DNA of 64,000 nucleotides from the NCBI RefSeq assembly GCF_900103955.1, contig NZ_FNIL01000001.1:310001-374000 (forward strand), read 5' to 3'. The position numbers were made by a program, and so were the translations under genes. The DNA comes from Alkalicoccus daliensis (GTDB lineage: Bacteria; Bacillota; Bacilli; Bacillales; Salisediminibacteriaceae). This document shows, one piece after another, positions 17,791 to 26,644 of this stretch. The notes below the pieces were generated by a model, which worked only from the letters and a program-made list of their open reading frames with translations, searched no databases and was not told the origin of the DNA. Numbering within the stretch: the first letter of the stretch is position 1; every line of letters begins with the position of its first letter.

Positions 17791-18008
17791 AACTTACTAA
17801 ATTAAATGATCATACTTTTACGTTAAATGCATTATATATTGAACAGATCCAAGCTTTTCCTGATACAACAATTACACTAATTAACGGTAAAAAAATAGTA
17901 GTAAAAGAATCTGAAGAAATACTAACAGAATTAGTTAGTGAATTTTACAAAAAAATCGGTTTAGCTCCTTCTCTATCTTCTATTAATACGAAAAAGAAGG
18001 AGGAATAA
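17784..18008 (+). CDS. swrD: SwrD/FlbD family flagellar protein
   Basis: SwrD (YlzI) raises flagellar motor power and supports swarming in B. subtilis. This 74-residue protein shows the FlbD core [20 protein letters not shown] and the continuation [19 protein letters not shown], plus a Lys-rich tail. The family normally begins M-I/V-x-L-T-K-L-N, which fits ATG 17784. That ATG lacks a strong RBS of its own: GGTGG lies 5 bases upstream, while the good RBS serves an out-of-frame ATG at 17767. An in-frame GTG at 17775 is the alternative, adding three residues. fliL starts 4 bp after its stop. Confidence 0.9.
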   Translation: MVELTKLNDHTFTLNALYIEQIQAFPDTTITLINGKKIVVKESEEILTELVSEFYKKIGLAPSLSSINTKKKEE

Positions 18009-18011
18009 TAA

Positions 18012-18449
18012 ATGTTTAAAAACAGGTTATTAAATATAATGCTCATCATCCTGGTGGCTTTAACTTTAATAGGAGTCATAGCTTTTGTACTCTATACACA
18101 ATTTTTTGAAGAAGCAGAAGCAGATACAGATATACAGCCAACGATTGAGGAAGTCGTTGCCCGTTCAATAGAAACAGAAGAAATTACTACAAACTTACTT
18201 ACAAATCAGATTATCCGTTCGTCCTTTGTTCTTGAAGGAGAACATGAAGATGCCAGAAGTGAGCTGGAAATGCGTAATTTTCAAGTAGAGAATATTATTA
18301 TCGCTGAACTGTCTGATATGAGTGCTGAAGATTTCCGGGGATCAGAAGGAATCAGGACCCTGGAAAACAATATACGGGAACAGCTCAATGAAATTATGCA
18401 GGAAGGCGAAGTGGTTCAAGTGTATATGAACCAAAAAGTAATTCAATGA
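18012..18449 (+). CDS. fliL: Flagellar basal body-associated protein FliL
   Basis: FliL is a single-pass membrane protein that surrounds and stabilises the stator around the rotor. The 145-residue chain has a short cytoplasmic tail, one membrane helix (about residues 6-28, NIMLIILVALTLIGVIAFVL) and an external stomatin/prohibitin-like domain (ITTNLLTNQIIRSSFVLEGE … IREQLNEIMQEGEVVQVYM). The start follows AGGAGGA. It is placed between swrD and fliM as in B. subtilis. Confidence 0.93.
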   Translation: MFKNRLLNIMLIILVALTLIGVIAFVLYTQFFEEAEADTDIQPTIEEVVARSIETEEITTNLLTNQIIRSSFVLEGEHEDARSELEMRNFQVENIIIAELSDMSAEDFRGSEGIRTLENNIREQLNEIMQEGEVVQVYMNQKVIQ

Positions 18450-18491
18450 TGATTCAGCCGCAGCTGTTAAATCAAGTGAGGTGGGACAAAA

Positions 18492-19484
18492 ATGGCTGAT
18501 GTACTCTCACAAAGTGAGATAGATGCACTCCTCTCTTCATTATCTACAGGTGAAGTGGATGCAGACGAATTAAAAAAAGAAGAAAAAGCGCAAAAAATAA
18601 AATCTTATGATTTCAAAAGAGCGTTAAGATTTTCAAAAGATCAGGTCAGATCAATTACGAGAATACATGAAAATTTTGCCCGCCTGCTGACAACACAGCT
18701 TTCGGCTCAATTGCGCACTTATGTCTCAATTCAGGTAGCTTCCGTAGATCAGCTTCCTTATGAAGAGTTTATCCGCTCAGTTCCCAAAATGACCATATTG
18801 AATGTCTTTGAACCATATCCCTTAGAAGGCAGACTTGTGATGGAAATGAATCCAAACATTGCTTACTCCATGCTAGACCGGATGCTCGGCGGTAAAGGTG
18901 AACCGTATAATAAAGTTGAAAATTTAACTGAAATTGAAACTAAAATTATGACTCAGCTGTTTCAGCGGACACTGGAAGTATTCAGGGAAGCCTGGATATC
19001 TGTAGAAGAATTTGATCCCATGATGGAGGAAATCGAAGTGAACCCGCAGTTTCTTCAGCTCGTTTCACCTAATGAAACTGTGGTGGTCATTTCTTTCTCC
19101 ACTACTATCGGAGAAGCATCCGGTATGATAAATATCTGTATTCCGCATGTAGTCATTGAAAGTATTCTTCCTAAACTATCTATTCACCTTTGGATGCAGG
19201 AGAAACAGAAAGAAAGAGATGATGGAGAAGTAGCTAAGCTGGAAAAACACTTAAAGCATGCTGCTGTCCAGCTGAAAGTAGAATTAGGAAAATCACAAAT
19301 TACAGTCCAGGATATGCTGCATCTGGGACCGGGGGACACCATCGAATTAAAACAATTAATTGATGATCCACTAATTACTAAAGTCGGAGATTCGGTGAAA
19401 TATAAAGTGCAGCCGGGCAAAGTTAAAAACCATCTTGCCGTACAAGTCACCGAGGTTATTGAGGGGGATTATTATGATGAATGA
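18492..19484 (+). CDS. fliM: Flagellar motor switch protein FliM
   Basis: FliM forms the C-ring wall and binds phospho-CheY. The 330-residue protein begins with the CheY-binding peptide LSQSEIDALLSSLS, followed by the CheC-like middle domain (NFARLLTTQLSAQLRTYVS, LDRMLGGKGEP) and a C-terminal FliN-like (SpoA) domain (VELGKSQITVQDMLHLGPGD). A GAGGTGG RBS precedes the ATG. Its last codons overlap the start of fliY by 11 bp. Confidence 0.97.
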   Translation: MADVLSQSEIDALLSSLSTGEVDADELKKEEKAQKIKSYDFKRALRFSKDQVRSITRIHENFARLLTTQLSAQLRTYVSIQVASVDQLPYEEFIRSVPKMTILNVFEPYPLEGRLVMEMNPNIAYSMLDRMLGGKGEPYNKVENLTEIETKIMTQLFQRTLEVFREAWISVEEFDPMMEEIEVNPQFLQLVSPNETVVVISFSTTIGEASGMINICIPHVVIESILPKLSIHLWMQEKQKERDDGEVAKLEKHLKHAAVQLKVELGKSQITVQDMLHLGPGDTIELKQLIDDPLITKVGDSVKYKVQPGKVKNHLAVQVTEVIEGDYYDE

Positions 19485-20673
19485 CGATATGTTGTCACAG
19501 GATGAAATAAACGAACTTTTAAATGGTATGGATGCAGGGGATGAACCGGAAGCTGATGAGCCGGAACTTGAAGATTACCTGGATTCTATCGAAGAAGACG
19601 CTTTAGGAGAGATAGGAAATATCTCGTTTGGCAGTTCTGCTACAGCTTTATCAACGTTGCTGAACCAAAAGGTGGAAATTACTACACCTACTGTCCATTT
19701 AGTAAAAAGAGAAAAGCTTGCAGAAGAGTTTCCCAAACCGCATGTAGCAATCTCTGTTGAATACACTGAGGGATTTGAAGGGTTAAATCTTTTGATTATC
19801 CGTTCAAAAGATGCAGCTATCATCGCTGATTTAATGATGGGTAATGATGGAACTGATGTCTCGGAAGAGCTGACTGAGATGGAAATCAGTGCAGTCCAGG
19901 AAGCGATGAATCAGATGATGGGATCAGCTTCCACCTCTATGTCGACAATATTTAACCAGAAAGTGGATATTTCGCCTCCGGGGATTCAGGTAATGAATTT
20001 GTCTGAAGATCCCGAAAGTGTGCAAATTCCGAATGAAGAAGTTTTAGTGCAGATTGCCTTCAATTTAAAAATTGGAGACTTGATTGATTCAAAAATCATG
20101 CAGATGTTTACTGTAAGTTTTGCGAAAGATATGGTTCAAAAATTGATGAATCCGGGTGGGTCAGAAGAAGAAGAAGAAAGTTTTCCGGAAACGATGGAAA
20201 AACCATCTGAAAACAGTGATTCTCCACCACCTGACTACAAAGAACCTGTATCGGATGTAACTGCAGGTTCTCCAGCTGGACCTCCCAAAAGTGAGAGAGT
20301 GGAAACTCCACAGGTTCATCATACCGGAGGCCGGCAGTCGGAAGAGCGGAATGTCAATGTACAGCCCGCAGCTTTTTCTACTTTTGACGCACCGCAGTTA
20401 AATGAACAGGAATCGAAAAATCTGGACATGCTGATGGAAATTCCTTTAGAAGTAACTGTGGAGCTTGGGAGAACGAAAAAATCTATTAAAGAGATACTTG
20501 AGTTTTCCAAAGGATCCATTATTGAACTTGATAAGCTTGCCGGAGAGCCGGTAGATATACTTGTGAATCAAAGATTAATTGCAAAAGGCGAAGTAGTTGT
20601 CATTGATGAGAACTTCGGTGTCCGGTTAACAGAGATAGTTTCAAAAGAAGAAAGAATTAAAAACTTAAGATAA
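19474..20673 (+). CDS. fliY: Flagellar motor switch phosphatase FliY
   Basis: FliY combines the C-ring FliN part with a CheC-type phosphatase that removes phosphate from CheY. The 399-residue protein has an N-terminal CheY-binding motif (MLSQDEINELLNGM). Two phosphatase half-sites follow (EEDALGEIGNISFGSSATAL, and AVQEAMNQMMGSASTSMSTI), each with the E…N signature. A Pro/Ser/Glu-rich linker of about 80 residues leads to the SpoA/FliN domain (EVTVELGRTKKSIKEILEFS). The ATG at 19474 follows GAGGGGG inside fliM; the longer frame from 19435 lies within fliM and is rejected. Confidence 0.96.
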   Translation: MMNDDMLSQDEINELLNGMDAGDEPEADEPELEDYLDSIEEDALGEIGNISFGSSATALSTLLNQKVEITTPTVHLVKREKLAEEFPKPHVAISVEYTEGFEGLNLLIIRSKDAAIIADLMMGNDGTDVSEELTEMEISAVQEAMNQMMGSASTSMSTIFNQKVDISPPGIQVMNLSEDPESVQIPNEEVLVQIAFNLKIGDLIDSKIMQMFTVSFAKDMVQKLMNPGGSEEEEESFPETMEKPSENSDSPPPDYKEPVSDVTAGSPAGPPKSERVETPQVHHTGGRQSEERNVNVQPAAFSTFDAPQLNEQESKNLDMLMEIPLEVTVELGRTKKSIKEILEFSKGSIIELDKLAGEPVDILVNQRLIAKGEVVVIDENFGVRLTEIVSKEERIKNLR

Positions 20674-20695
20674 TTAGAAAAAGGGGAGTACGACT

Positions 20696-21058
20696 ATGGC
20701 TACAAGAGTTTTAATTGTGGATGATGCAGCATTTATGAGAATGATGATTAAAGATATTTTACAAAAAAATAATTTTGAAATAGTAGGAGAAGCAGGAGAT
20801 GGCGCACAGGCACTTGAACTGTACAAAGAAAAATCTCCGGATCTCGTTACTATGGACATTACAATGCCGGAAATGGATGGGATTACATCTTTGAAAGAAA
20901 TTAAAAAACACGATCCAAATGCAAATGTAATTATGTGTTCGGCCATGGGACAGCAGGCAATGGTAATAGATGCAATTCAAGCTGGAGCAAAAGATTTTAT
21001 CGTAAAACCATTCCAGGCAGATCGTGTGCTGGAAGCTATCAATAAGACATTAAGCTAG
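20696..21058 (+). CDS. cheY: Chemotaxis response regulator CheY
   Basis: CheY carries the phosphate signal from CheA to FliM; in Bacillus, CheY-P promotes counter-clockwise rotation. The 120-residue single receiver domain has all key residues: D9/D10 in LIVDDAAFM, phospho-acceptor D54 in TMDITMPEMDG, S82 and K104 in FIVKPF. It closely resembles the B. subtilis protein. A GGGGAG RBS precedes the ATG. It sits between the switch gene fliY and the export genes. Confidence 0.98.
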   Translation: MATRVLIVDDAAFMRMMIKDILQKNNFEIVGEAGDGAQALELYKEKSPDLVTMDITMPEMDGITSLKEIKKHDPNANVIMCSAMGQQAMVIDAIQAGAKDFIVKPFQADRVLEAINKTLS

Positions 21059-21084
21059 AATACTTTTTTATGAGGTGGGTCAGC

Positions 21085-21750
21085 GTGAGAATAGTAATAT
21101 ACAGCATTCTTCTTCTTTTTCTTTTTAGTTTCACAGCCTACGCTGAAGATGACAGCTATGGGGAATCAGACCGCAGCGTAATTGAAGGGCTGGGGGAAGA
21201 AAACTCTCCGGAAGAGGAAGGGACATTTTTTTTCGACGAAAATGAAACAGAAGAAGAAAACGAGGCAGTAGTTGGCGGAGATCAGGGCCCTAATTTAATA
21301 GGATTAACTCTTCAGCTGATATTAGCTTTGGGCGTAGTGTTATTTCTCATTTATGGCCTGCTCAAATTTATGAATAAAAGAGCAAGAAGTTTTTCCAGTC
21401 ATCAAACCGTGCAGTCAGTAGGCGGCGTGGGAATTGGAACGAATAAATCAGTGCAGCTTGTACGCGTGGGGGAGAAACTTCTCGTATTGGGAGTAGGTGA
21501 TTCTGTTTCTTTATTAAAAGAGATCGATGATCCCCAAGAGGTGGAAAAAATGCTGCAGGCAGAGCAGCAGACAGAATTAATTAAGCCAAAACAAGCGCTG
21601 GAAGCCTGGTTTTCAAATAGGAAAAACAAAGAAAATCCTTATGCTGATAATGATAAAAACAGGTTTCAATCATTGTTATCAAAAGAGATGACAGATGTGA
21701 AAAAGTCACAGGAAAAAGTGCATTCTACGCTTGAGGAGAAAGATAGATGA
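21085..21750 (+). CDS. fliO: Flagellar biosynthetic protein FliO (FliZ)
   Basis: FliO helps assemble the FliPQR export gate. The 221-residue protein has an N-terminal signal-like segment (IYSILLLFLFSFTAYAEDD), a very acidic external stretch, a membrane helix (LTLQLILALGVVLFLIYGLL) and the cytoplasmic FliO domain (VGGVGIGTNKSVQLVRVGEK, then LLVLGVGDSVSLLKEI). GTG 21085 is preferred because GAGGTGGG lies 5-6 bases upstream; the ATG at 21070 lacks an RBS. The stop overlaps fliP (ATGA). In B. subtilis the same protein is often called FliZ. Confidence 0.92.
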   Translation: MRIVIYSILLLFLFSFTAYAEDDSYGESDRSVIEGLGEENSPEEEGTFFFDENETEEENEAVVGGDQGPNLIGLTLQLILALGVVLFLIYGLLKFMNKRARSFSSHQTVQSVGGVGIGTNKSVQLVRVGEKLLVLGVGDSVSLLKEIDDPQEVEKMLQAEQQTELIKPKQALEAWFSNRKNKENPYADNDKNRFQSLLSKEMTDVKKSQEKVHSTLEEKDR

Positions 21751-22427
21751 TATTAGCCTTTTTAGAAATTCCAGCGCTCGATATTTTTAGTGAGGATACT
21801 GAAAATCTTACTTCTACGATTCAGCTTGTATTAATTTTAACCGTATTATCTCTTGCTCCGGCAATTCTTATACTAATGACCTGCTTTACGAGAATAGTAA
21901 TTGTATTATCTTTTGTTCGATCAGGACTTGCCACCCAGCAGATGCCTCCGAATCAGGTAATTGTCGGGCTGGCTTTATTCTTAACATTTTTCATAATGGC
22001 TCCAGTATTTTCTGAAGTAAATGAAACTGCACTGCAGCCAATGTTCGAGGGTGAAATGAGCCAGGAAGAAGCTTTTGAAGCCGCAGCAGTGCCAATGAAA
22101 TCTTTTATGGCTGAGCATACAAGAGAAAAGGATCTTGCTTTATTTATGGGTTATGCAGGAGAAGAAAGGCCGGAAACTTTAGAAGACATTCCATTAACTT
22201 CTTTAGTCCCAGCTTTCGCAATCAGTGAATTAAAAACAGCATTTCAAATAGGATTTATGATTTTTGTTCCTTTCCTGGTCATCGATATGGTAGTTGCCAG
22301 TGTATTAATGTCAATGGGAATGATGATGCTCCCGCCAGTAATGATTGCACTTCCATTTAAAGTGCTGTTATTCGTGATGGTGGATGGCTGGCATTTAATC
22401 GTACGATCACTTTTATTCAGCTTTTAG
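21747..22427 (+). CDS. fliP: Flagellar export gate protein FliP
   Basis: FliP is the main subunit of the FliPQR export channel. The 226-residue chain is hydrophobic. It has the conserved LAPAILILMTCFTRIVIVLS, the GLATQQMPPNQVIVGLALFL helix, the FMAEHTREKDLALFM loop, and the C-terminal LVPAFAISELKTAFQIGFM and SMGMMMLPPVMIALPFK motifs. The ATG overlaps the fliO stop, with TTGAGGAG just upstream. A hydrophobic N terminus may correspond to the cleaved signal known in other FliP proteins. Confidence 0.97.
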   Translation: MILAFLEIPALDIFSEDTENLTSTIQLVLILTVLSLAPAILILMTCFTRIVIVLSFVRSGLATQQMPPNQVIVGLALFLTFFIMAPVFSEVNETALQPMFEGEMSQEEAFEAAAVPMKSFMAEHTREKDLALFMGYAGEERPETLEDIPLTSLVPAFAISELKTAFQIGFMIFVPFLVIDMVVASVLMSMGMMMLPPVMIALPFKVLLFVMVDGWHLIVRSLLFSF

Positions 22428-22439
22428 GGGGAGTCAGAC

Positions 22440-22709
22440 ATGAGTCAGGAAATGGTACTTGGTTGGGCGGAACAAGGTGTTTTTATAACTTTATTAATTG
22501 CAGCACCGCTTTTGATAACAGCGTTGGTAATAGGTCTGGGAGTAAGTATTTTTCAGGCTACTACACAAATTCAGGAGCAGACGCTTGCTTTTATTCCGAA
22601 AATTGCAGGAGTTATGTTAGCACTTATAATATTTGGACCTTGGATGCTTACACAACTGCTGACATTTGCCGAGTCAATTTTTAGTAATCTGCATCAGTTT
22701 ATCGGGTAG
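22440..22709 (+). CDS. fliQ: Flagellar export gate protein FliQ
   Basis: FliQ is a small two-helix subunit of the export gate. The 89-residue protein contains two membrane helices with the family motif GLGVSIFQATTQIQEQTLAF, then IPKIAGVMLALIIFGPWML. AGGGGGAG lies 6-7 bases before the ATG. fliR begins 2 bp after the stop. Confidence 0.96.
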   Translation: MSQEMVLGWAEQGVFITLLIAAPLLITALVIGLGVSIFQATTQIQEQTLAFIPKIAGVMLALIIFGPWMLTQLLTFAESIFSNLHQFIG

Positions 22710-22711
22710 CA

Positions 22712-23488
22712 ATGGAATTTTTAGAATGGTTCCCCGTATTTATGCTGATTTTGGTTAGAATGTCTGCTTTTATGCTGACACTCCCCTTCTTTTCGCACCA
22801 GAGAATCCCTGGTCAATTAAAAATAGGAATAGCAGTATTTATGACCTGGATAATTTTTTTCACTGAAGACTGGCCTGTTCTGGAAATAAATTATGAATTC
22901 TTTTTGTTAATTTTAAAAGAAGCACTTATTGGTCTGACAGTAGGACTTATCGCAACAATAATTTTTTATGCTATCCAAATTGCGGGCGGTCTGATGGACT
23001 TGAAGCTTGGGTTTTTAATAGCAAACGTAGTAGATCCACAGACAGGGACGCAGTCTCCGCTGTTAGGAAGCTACTTATATACGTTTTCTCTTCTGTTTAT
23101 TTTAGCTATTGATGGTCATCACCTTATGATTGATGGAGCATTTTACAGCTATCAGTTTGTTCCAATAGATCAGCTTTATCTGCCTTTTGGTAATGAAGCA
23201 GTAATGGAGCACGTTGTTACTAGTTTTAACACAATGTTTATTATTGCTTTTCAAATGTCTATGCCGGTGGTAGGTTCTATTTTTCTTGTAGACGTGGCGT
23301 TGGGTATGATCGCCCGAACCGTCCCGCAGGTAAACGTTTTTGTAGTGGGTCTTCCGCTGAAAATCTTTCTCGGTCTGATCGTCATGTTTCTTACGATGGC
23401 GCCCTTCTTTATGCTTGTAGAATACATGATGGAGGTCGTAATTGAAGCTATGCGTACATTAATGCAGCTTTATGGAGGAGTCGGATAA
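22712..23488 (+). CDS. fliR: Flagellar export gate protein FliR
   Basis: FliR is the single-copy subunit of the FliPQR gate. The 258-residue protein has six or so predicted membrane helices; family motifs include RMSAFMLTLPFFSHQRIPGQ, KEALIGLTVGLIATIIFYA, GLMDLKLGF and MIARTVPQVNVFVVGLPLKI. No strong RBS precedes ATG 22712 (fliQ ends 2 bp earlier), so translation is probably coupled. The 3' end lies immediately before flhB. Confidence 0.96.
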   Translation: MEFLEWFPVFMLILVRMSAFMLTLPFFSHQRIPGQLKIGIAVFMTWIIFFTEDWPVLEINYEFFLLILKEALIGLTVGLIATIIFYAIQIAGGLMDLKLGFLIANVVDPQTGTQSPLLGSYLYTFSLLFILAIDGHHLMIDGAFYSYQFVPIDQLYLPFGNEAVMEHVVTSFNTMFIIAFQMSMPVVGSIFLVDVALGMIARTVPQVNVFVVGLPLKIFLGLIVMFLTMAPFFMLVEYMMEVVIEAMRTLMQLYGGVG

Positions 23489-23489
23489 A

Positions 23490-24569
23490 ATGTTTCTTAA
23501 GCTGGATTTGCAATTTTTTGCGCAGGAAAAAACAGAAAAGGCTTCTCCTAAAAAGCGTAAAGATTCGCGGACGAAAGGGCAGGTTGCTAAAAGCACGGAT
23601 GTAAATACGGCATTTATTTTAATGTTTGTGTTCCTGCTGCTGTGGCTTTCTGGAAGTTTTATTACAGGAAAAATGTTTGACATGGTTACTTTTACATTTA
23701 CTGATTATTTATTGATGGAATTAAATGAAGAAAATCTCCGCTCCATGTTTTTAACTTTTACAATGCAGGGGATTATTGCTACAGCTCCAGTGATGCTTGC
23801 AGCCGGTGTAGCCGGTGTAGCAAGCAACCTTCTTCAGGTAGGTGTGCTGTTTGCTCCGGAAGCAATAAAAGCAAAGCTTGAAAAAATTGATCCGATTAAA
23901 GGATTTAAGCGAATATTTTCAGTTAGAGCACTTGTAGAATTTTTAAAATCAATGCTGAAAATTGCCTTAGTTGGCTTGGTAACAGGTGCTGTAATGTGGT
24001 TTTTTATTGACGATTTACTGCGTCTGGGTCTTTACAGTATATATGATGGAATGATTTTAATTGGAAATATGATCATTATTATGGGACTGGCGGTCGGTTT
24101 TCTTCTGATCTTTCTTGCCATACTTGATTATATGTACCAGAAATATGATTTCGAAAAAAATATCCGGATGTCCAAACAGGACATGAAGGATGAATATAAA
24201 AAAGCGGAAGGGGACCCTTTAATTAAATCTAAAATTAAAGAGAAACAGCGTCAGATGGCAATGAGCCGGATGATGCAGGAAGTCCCTAAAGCAGATGTTG
24301 TAATTACAAATCCTACACATTATGCAATAGCTTTGAAATATGATGACCACAATATGGAAGCTCCTGTAATTACTGCAATGGGTGTCGATTATATTGCTGT
24401 GAAAATTAAAAATACTGCTAAAAACAATAATATTGTAATGGTGGAGAACAGACCGCTCGCAAGGGCGCTGTATGCGCAGACAAAAATCGGGGATCAGGTG
24501 CCTGAAGATTTATTTAAAGCTGTTGCTGAAGTTTTGGCCTACGTCTACCGCATGCAGAGAAAAATATAG
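23490..24569 (+). CDS. flhB: Flagellar export switch protein FlhB
   Basis: FlhB switches the export apparatus from rod/hook to filament substrates after autocleavage. The 359-residue protein starts MFLKLDLQFFAQEKTEKASP, has four membrane helices, and the cytoplasmic domain carries the autocleavage motif NPTH at 274-277 followed by YAIALKYD. ATG 23490 is chosen because TATGGAGG lies upstream and it matches the family N terminus; the ATG at 23472 would include the RBS itself. Confidence 0.97.
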   Translation: MFLKLDLQFFAQEKTEKASPKKRKDSRTKGQVAKSTDVNTAFILMFVFLLLWLSGSFITGKMFDMVTFTFTDYLLMELNEENLRSMFLTFTMQGIIATAPVMLAAGVAGVASNLLQVGVLFAPEAIKAKLEKIDPIKGFKRIFSVRALVEFLKSMLKIALVGLVTGAVMWFFIDDLLRLGLYSIYDGMILIGNMIIIMGLAVGFLLIFLAILDYMYQKYDFEKNIRMSKQDMKDEYKKAEGDPLIKSKIKEKQRQMAMSRMMQEVPKADVVITNPTHYAIALKYDDHNMEAPVITAMGVDYIAVKIKNTAKNNNIVMVENRPLARALYAQTKIGDQVPEDLFKAVAEVLAYVYRMQRKI

Positions 24570-24598
24570 TATTCGCAAAAATGAAGGAGAGAAGCGCA

Positions 24599-26644
24599 AT
24601 GCCTTTGAAAGATTTTAGTATTCTAATGACAGTAATACTAATAGTAATTATGTTAATTATTCCTCTTCCTACGGGAATTATTGACTTTTTAATTATTATT
24701 AATATTACCATTGCGCTGATAATTATTCTGGTATCAATGAATACGCAGGAACCTCTGCAGTTTTCTATTTTTCCCACTCTCTTATTATTGGTTACACTTT
24801 TCCGGCTGGGGCTGAACGTTTCCACTACGAGGGCAATTCTCGGGAATCAGGGAGATGCAGGAAACGTTATTGAAACGTTTGGTCAGTTTGTAGTAGGTGG
24901 AAATGCACTGGTAGGTTTTGTTGTTTTCGTGATTCTGGTAGTAATTCAATTTGTGGTAATTACAAAAGGTGCGGAACGGGTATCGGAAGTTGGAGCAAGA
25001 TTCACTTTAGACGCAATGCCCGGTAAGCAGATGAGTATAGATGCAGACTTAAATGCCGGCATGATCTCAGATATTGAAGCAAAAGAGCGCCGGCAGAAAA
25101 TAGAAAGAGAAGCTGATTTTTACGGATCGATGGATGGTGCCAGTAAATTCGTAAAAGGAGATGCCATTGCGGGAATAGTAATTGTAATAATAAATATCAT
25201 CTTCGGTCTCGTCATCGGTATGCTCCAGGAAGGTCTTCCTATAGCGGAAGCAGCAAATAAATATACGCTTCTGACTGTTGGAGATGGACTTGTCAGCCAG
25301 ATACCAGCGTTGTTAATTTCAACAGCTACCGGTATTGTTGTCACCCGTGCTGCATCAGAAGGTAATCTGGGACACGACATTACCAAGCAGCTTTTTGCCT
25401 ATCCTAAGATGCTCTATGTAGCAGGGGGCACAATCATGGGTCTCGGTATATTTACCCCTATCGACTTGTTTGTGACTACTACGATAGCCGCTGCACTCGG
25501 AGTAGGAGGATTTATGTTATTAAAAACGCAGGAGAAAGACCGAATGTTTGCGGAGGAGGAAGAATCCTCTCCTGCAGCAGAAGAAGATGATATTAAATCT
25601 CCCGAGAGTGTTGTGAATTTACTGCAGGTAGATCCTATTGAATTCGAATTTGGCTACGGTCTTATTCCACTGGCAGATGCAAACCAGGGGGGCGACTTAC
25701 TGGACAGAGTCGTAATGATCCGCAGGCAGCTTGCTATTGAGATGGGGATGATTGTTCCTGTCATCCGTATCAGAGATAATATTCAGCTGCAGCCAAATGA
25801 ATACTGTATCAAAATTAAAGGAAGTGAAATAGCAAGAGGAGAACTTCTTCTCGATCATTACATGGCAATGAGTCCGGGTGTGGAAGATGAAAACATAACG
25901 GGGATTGAGACAGTGGAACCTGCTTTCGGACTTCCTGCATTATGGATTGCGGAAGACACAAAAGAACAAGCAGAGCTCTCCGGGTATACAGTGGTAGATC
26001 CTCCTTCTGTTGTTTCCACACACTTAACTGAAGTAGTGAAGAGACATGCACATGAGCTGCTGGGCCGTCAGGAAACAAAACAGCTGATTGACCATATGAA
26101 TGAATCGTATCCTACACTTGTAGAAGATGTAACGCCAAGTCCTCTGCAGACAGGAGATATTCAAAAAGTATTAAGTAAGCTGCTTCAGGAAAAAGTTTCT
26201 ATACGGAATCTCCCGATTATTTTTGAATCGCTCGCTGATTATGGACAGATGACGAAAGATACTGACTTATTAACTGAGTATGTGCGGCAAGCGCTTTCGA
26301 GACAAATTTCTGCACAATATGTCAGTGAAGGAGAACCGCTTTACGTAATTACTGTGGGTGCTTCTGTAGAGAAACTAATTGCAGACGCAGTCCAGCAGAC
26401 AGAGCACGGTGCATTTTTAAATCTGGATCCAGAACAGGCACAGCAGGTAGTACAATCGGTAATGACAGAAGTAGAAAGAATGCAGGAAACAGGACAAATG
26501 CCGGTGCTGCTTTGTTCTCCAGCTGTAAGAATGTACGTAAGACATTTGATCGAAAGATATATACCGCAGGTTCCGGTACTTTCCTATAATGAATTGGAGC
26601 CTACGGTGGAAGTACAGAGTATCGGGGTGGTGAATATGCAGTGA
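24599..26644 (+). CDS. flhA: Flagellar export gate protein FlhA
   Basis: FlhA is the nonameric ring that binds export substrates and chaperones. The 681-residue protein has eight N-terminal membrane helices, the conserved FHIPEP-region signature (TLFRLGLNVSTTRAILG, GAERVSEVGARFTLDAMPGK, and QMSIDADLNAGMI) and a large C-terminal cytoplasmic domain (LEFELGYGL-like YGLIPLAD onward). The ATG at 24599 follows AAGGAGA; the upstream ATG at 24581 overlaps that RBS. Its last four bases overlap the flhF start. Confidence 0.97.
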   Translation: MPLKDFSILMTVILIVIMLIIPLPTGIIDFLIIINITIALIIILVSMNTQEPLQFSIFPTLLLLVTLFRLGLNVSTTRAILGNQGDAGNVIETFGQFVVGGNALVGFVVFVILVVIQFVVITKGAERVSEVGARFTLDAMPGKQMSIDADLNAGMISDIEAKERRQKIEREADFYGSMDGASKFVKGDAIAGIVIVIINIIFGLVIGMLQEGLPIAEAANKYTLLTVGDGLVSQIPALLISTATGIVVTRAASEGNLGHDITKQLFAYPKMLYVAGGTIMGLGIFTPIDLFVTTTIAAALGVGGFMLLKTQEKDRMFAEEEESSPAAEEDDIKSPESVVNLLQVDPIEFEFGYGLIPLADANQGGDLLDRVVMIRRQLAIEMGMIVPVIRIRDNIQLQPNEYCIKIKGSEIARGELLLDHYMAMSPGVEDENITGIETVEPAFGLPALWIAEDTKEQAELSGYTVVDPPSVVSTHLTEVVKRHAHELLGRQETKQLIDHMNESYPTLVEDVTPSPLQTGDIQKVLSKLLQEKVSIRNLPIIFESLADYGQMTKDTDLLTEYVRQALSRQISAQYVSEGEPLYVITVGASVEKLIADAVQQTEHGAFLNLDPEQAQQVVQSVMTEVERMQETGQMPVLLCSPAVRMYVRHLIERYIPQVPVLSYNELEPTVEVQSIGVVNMQ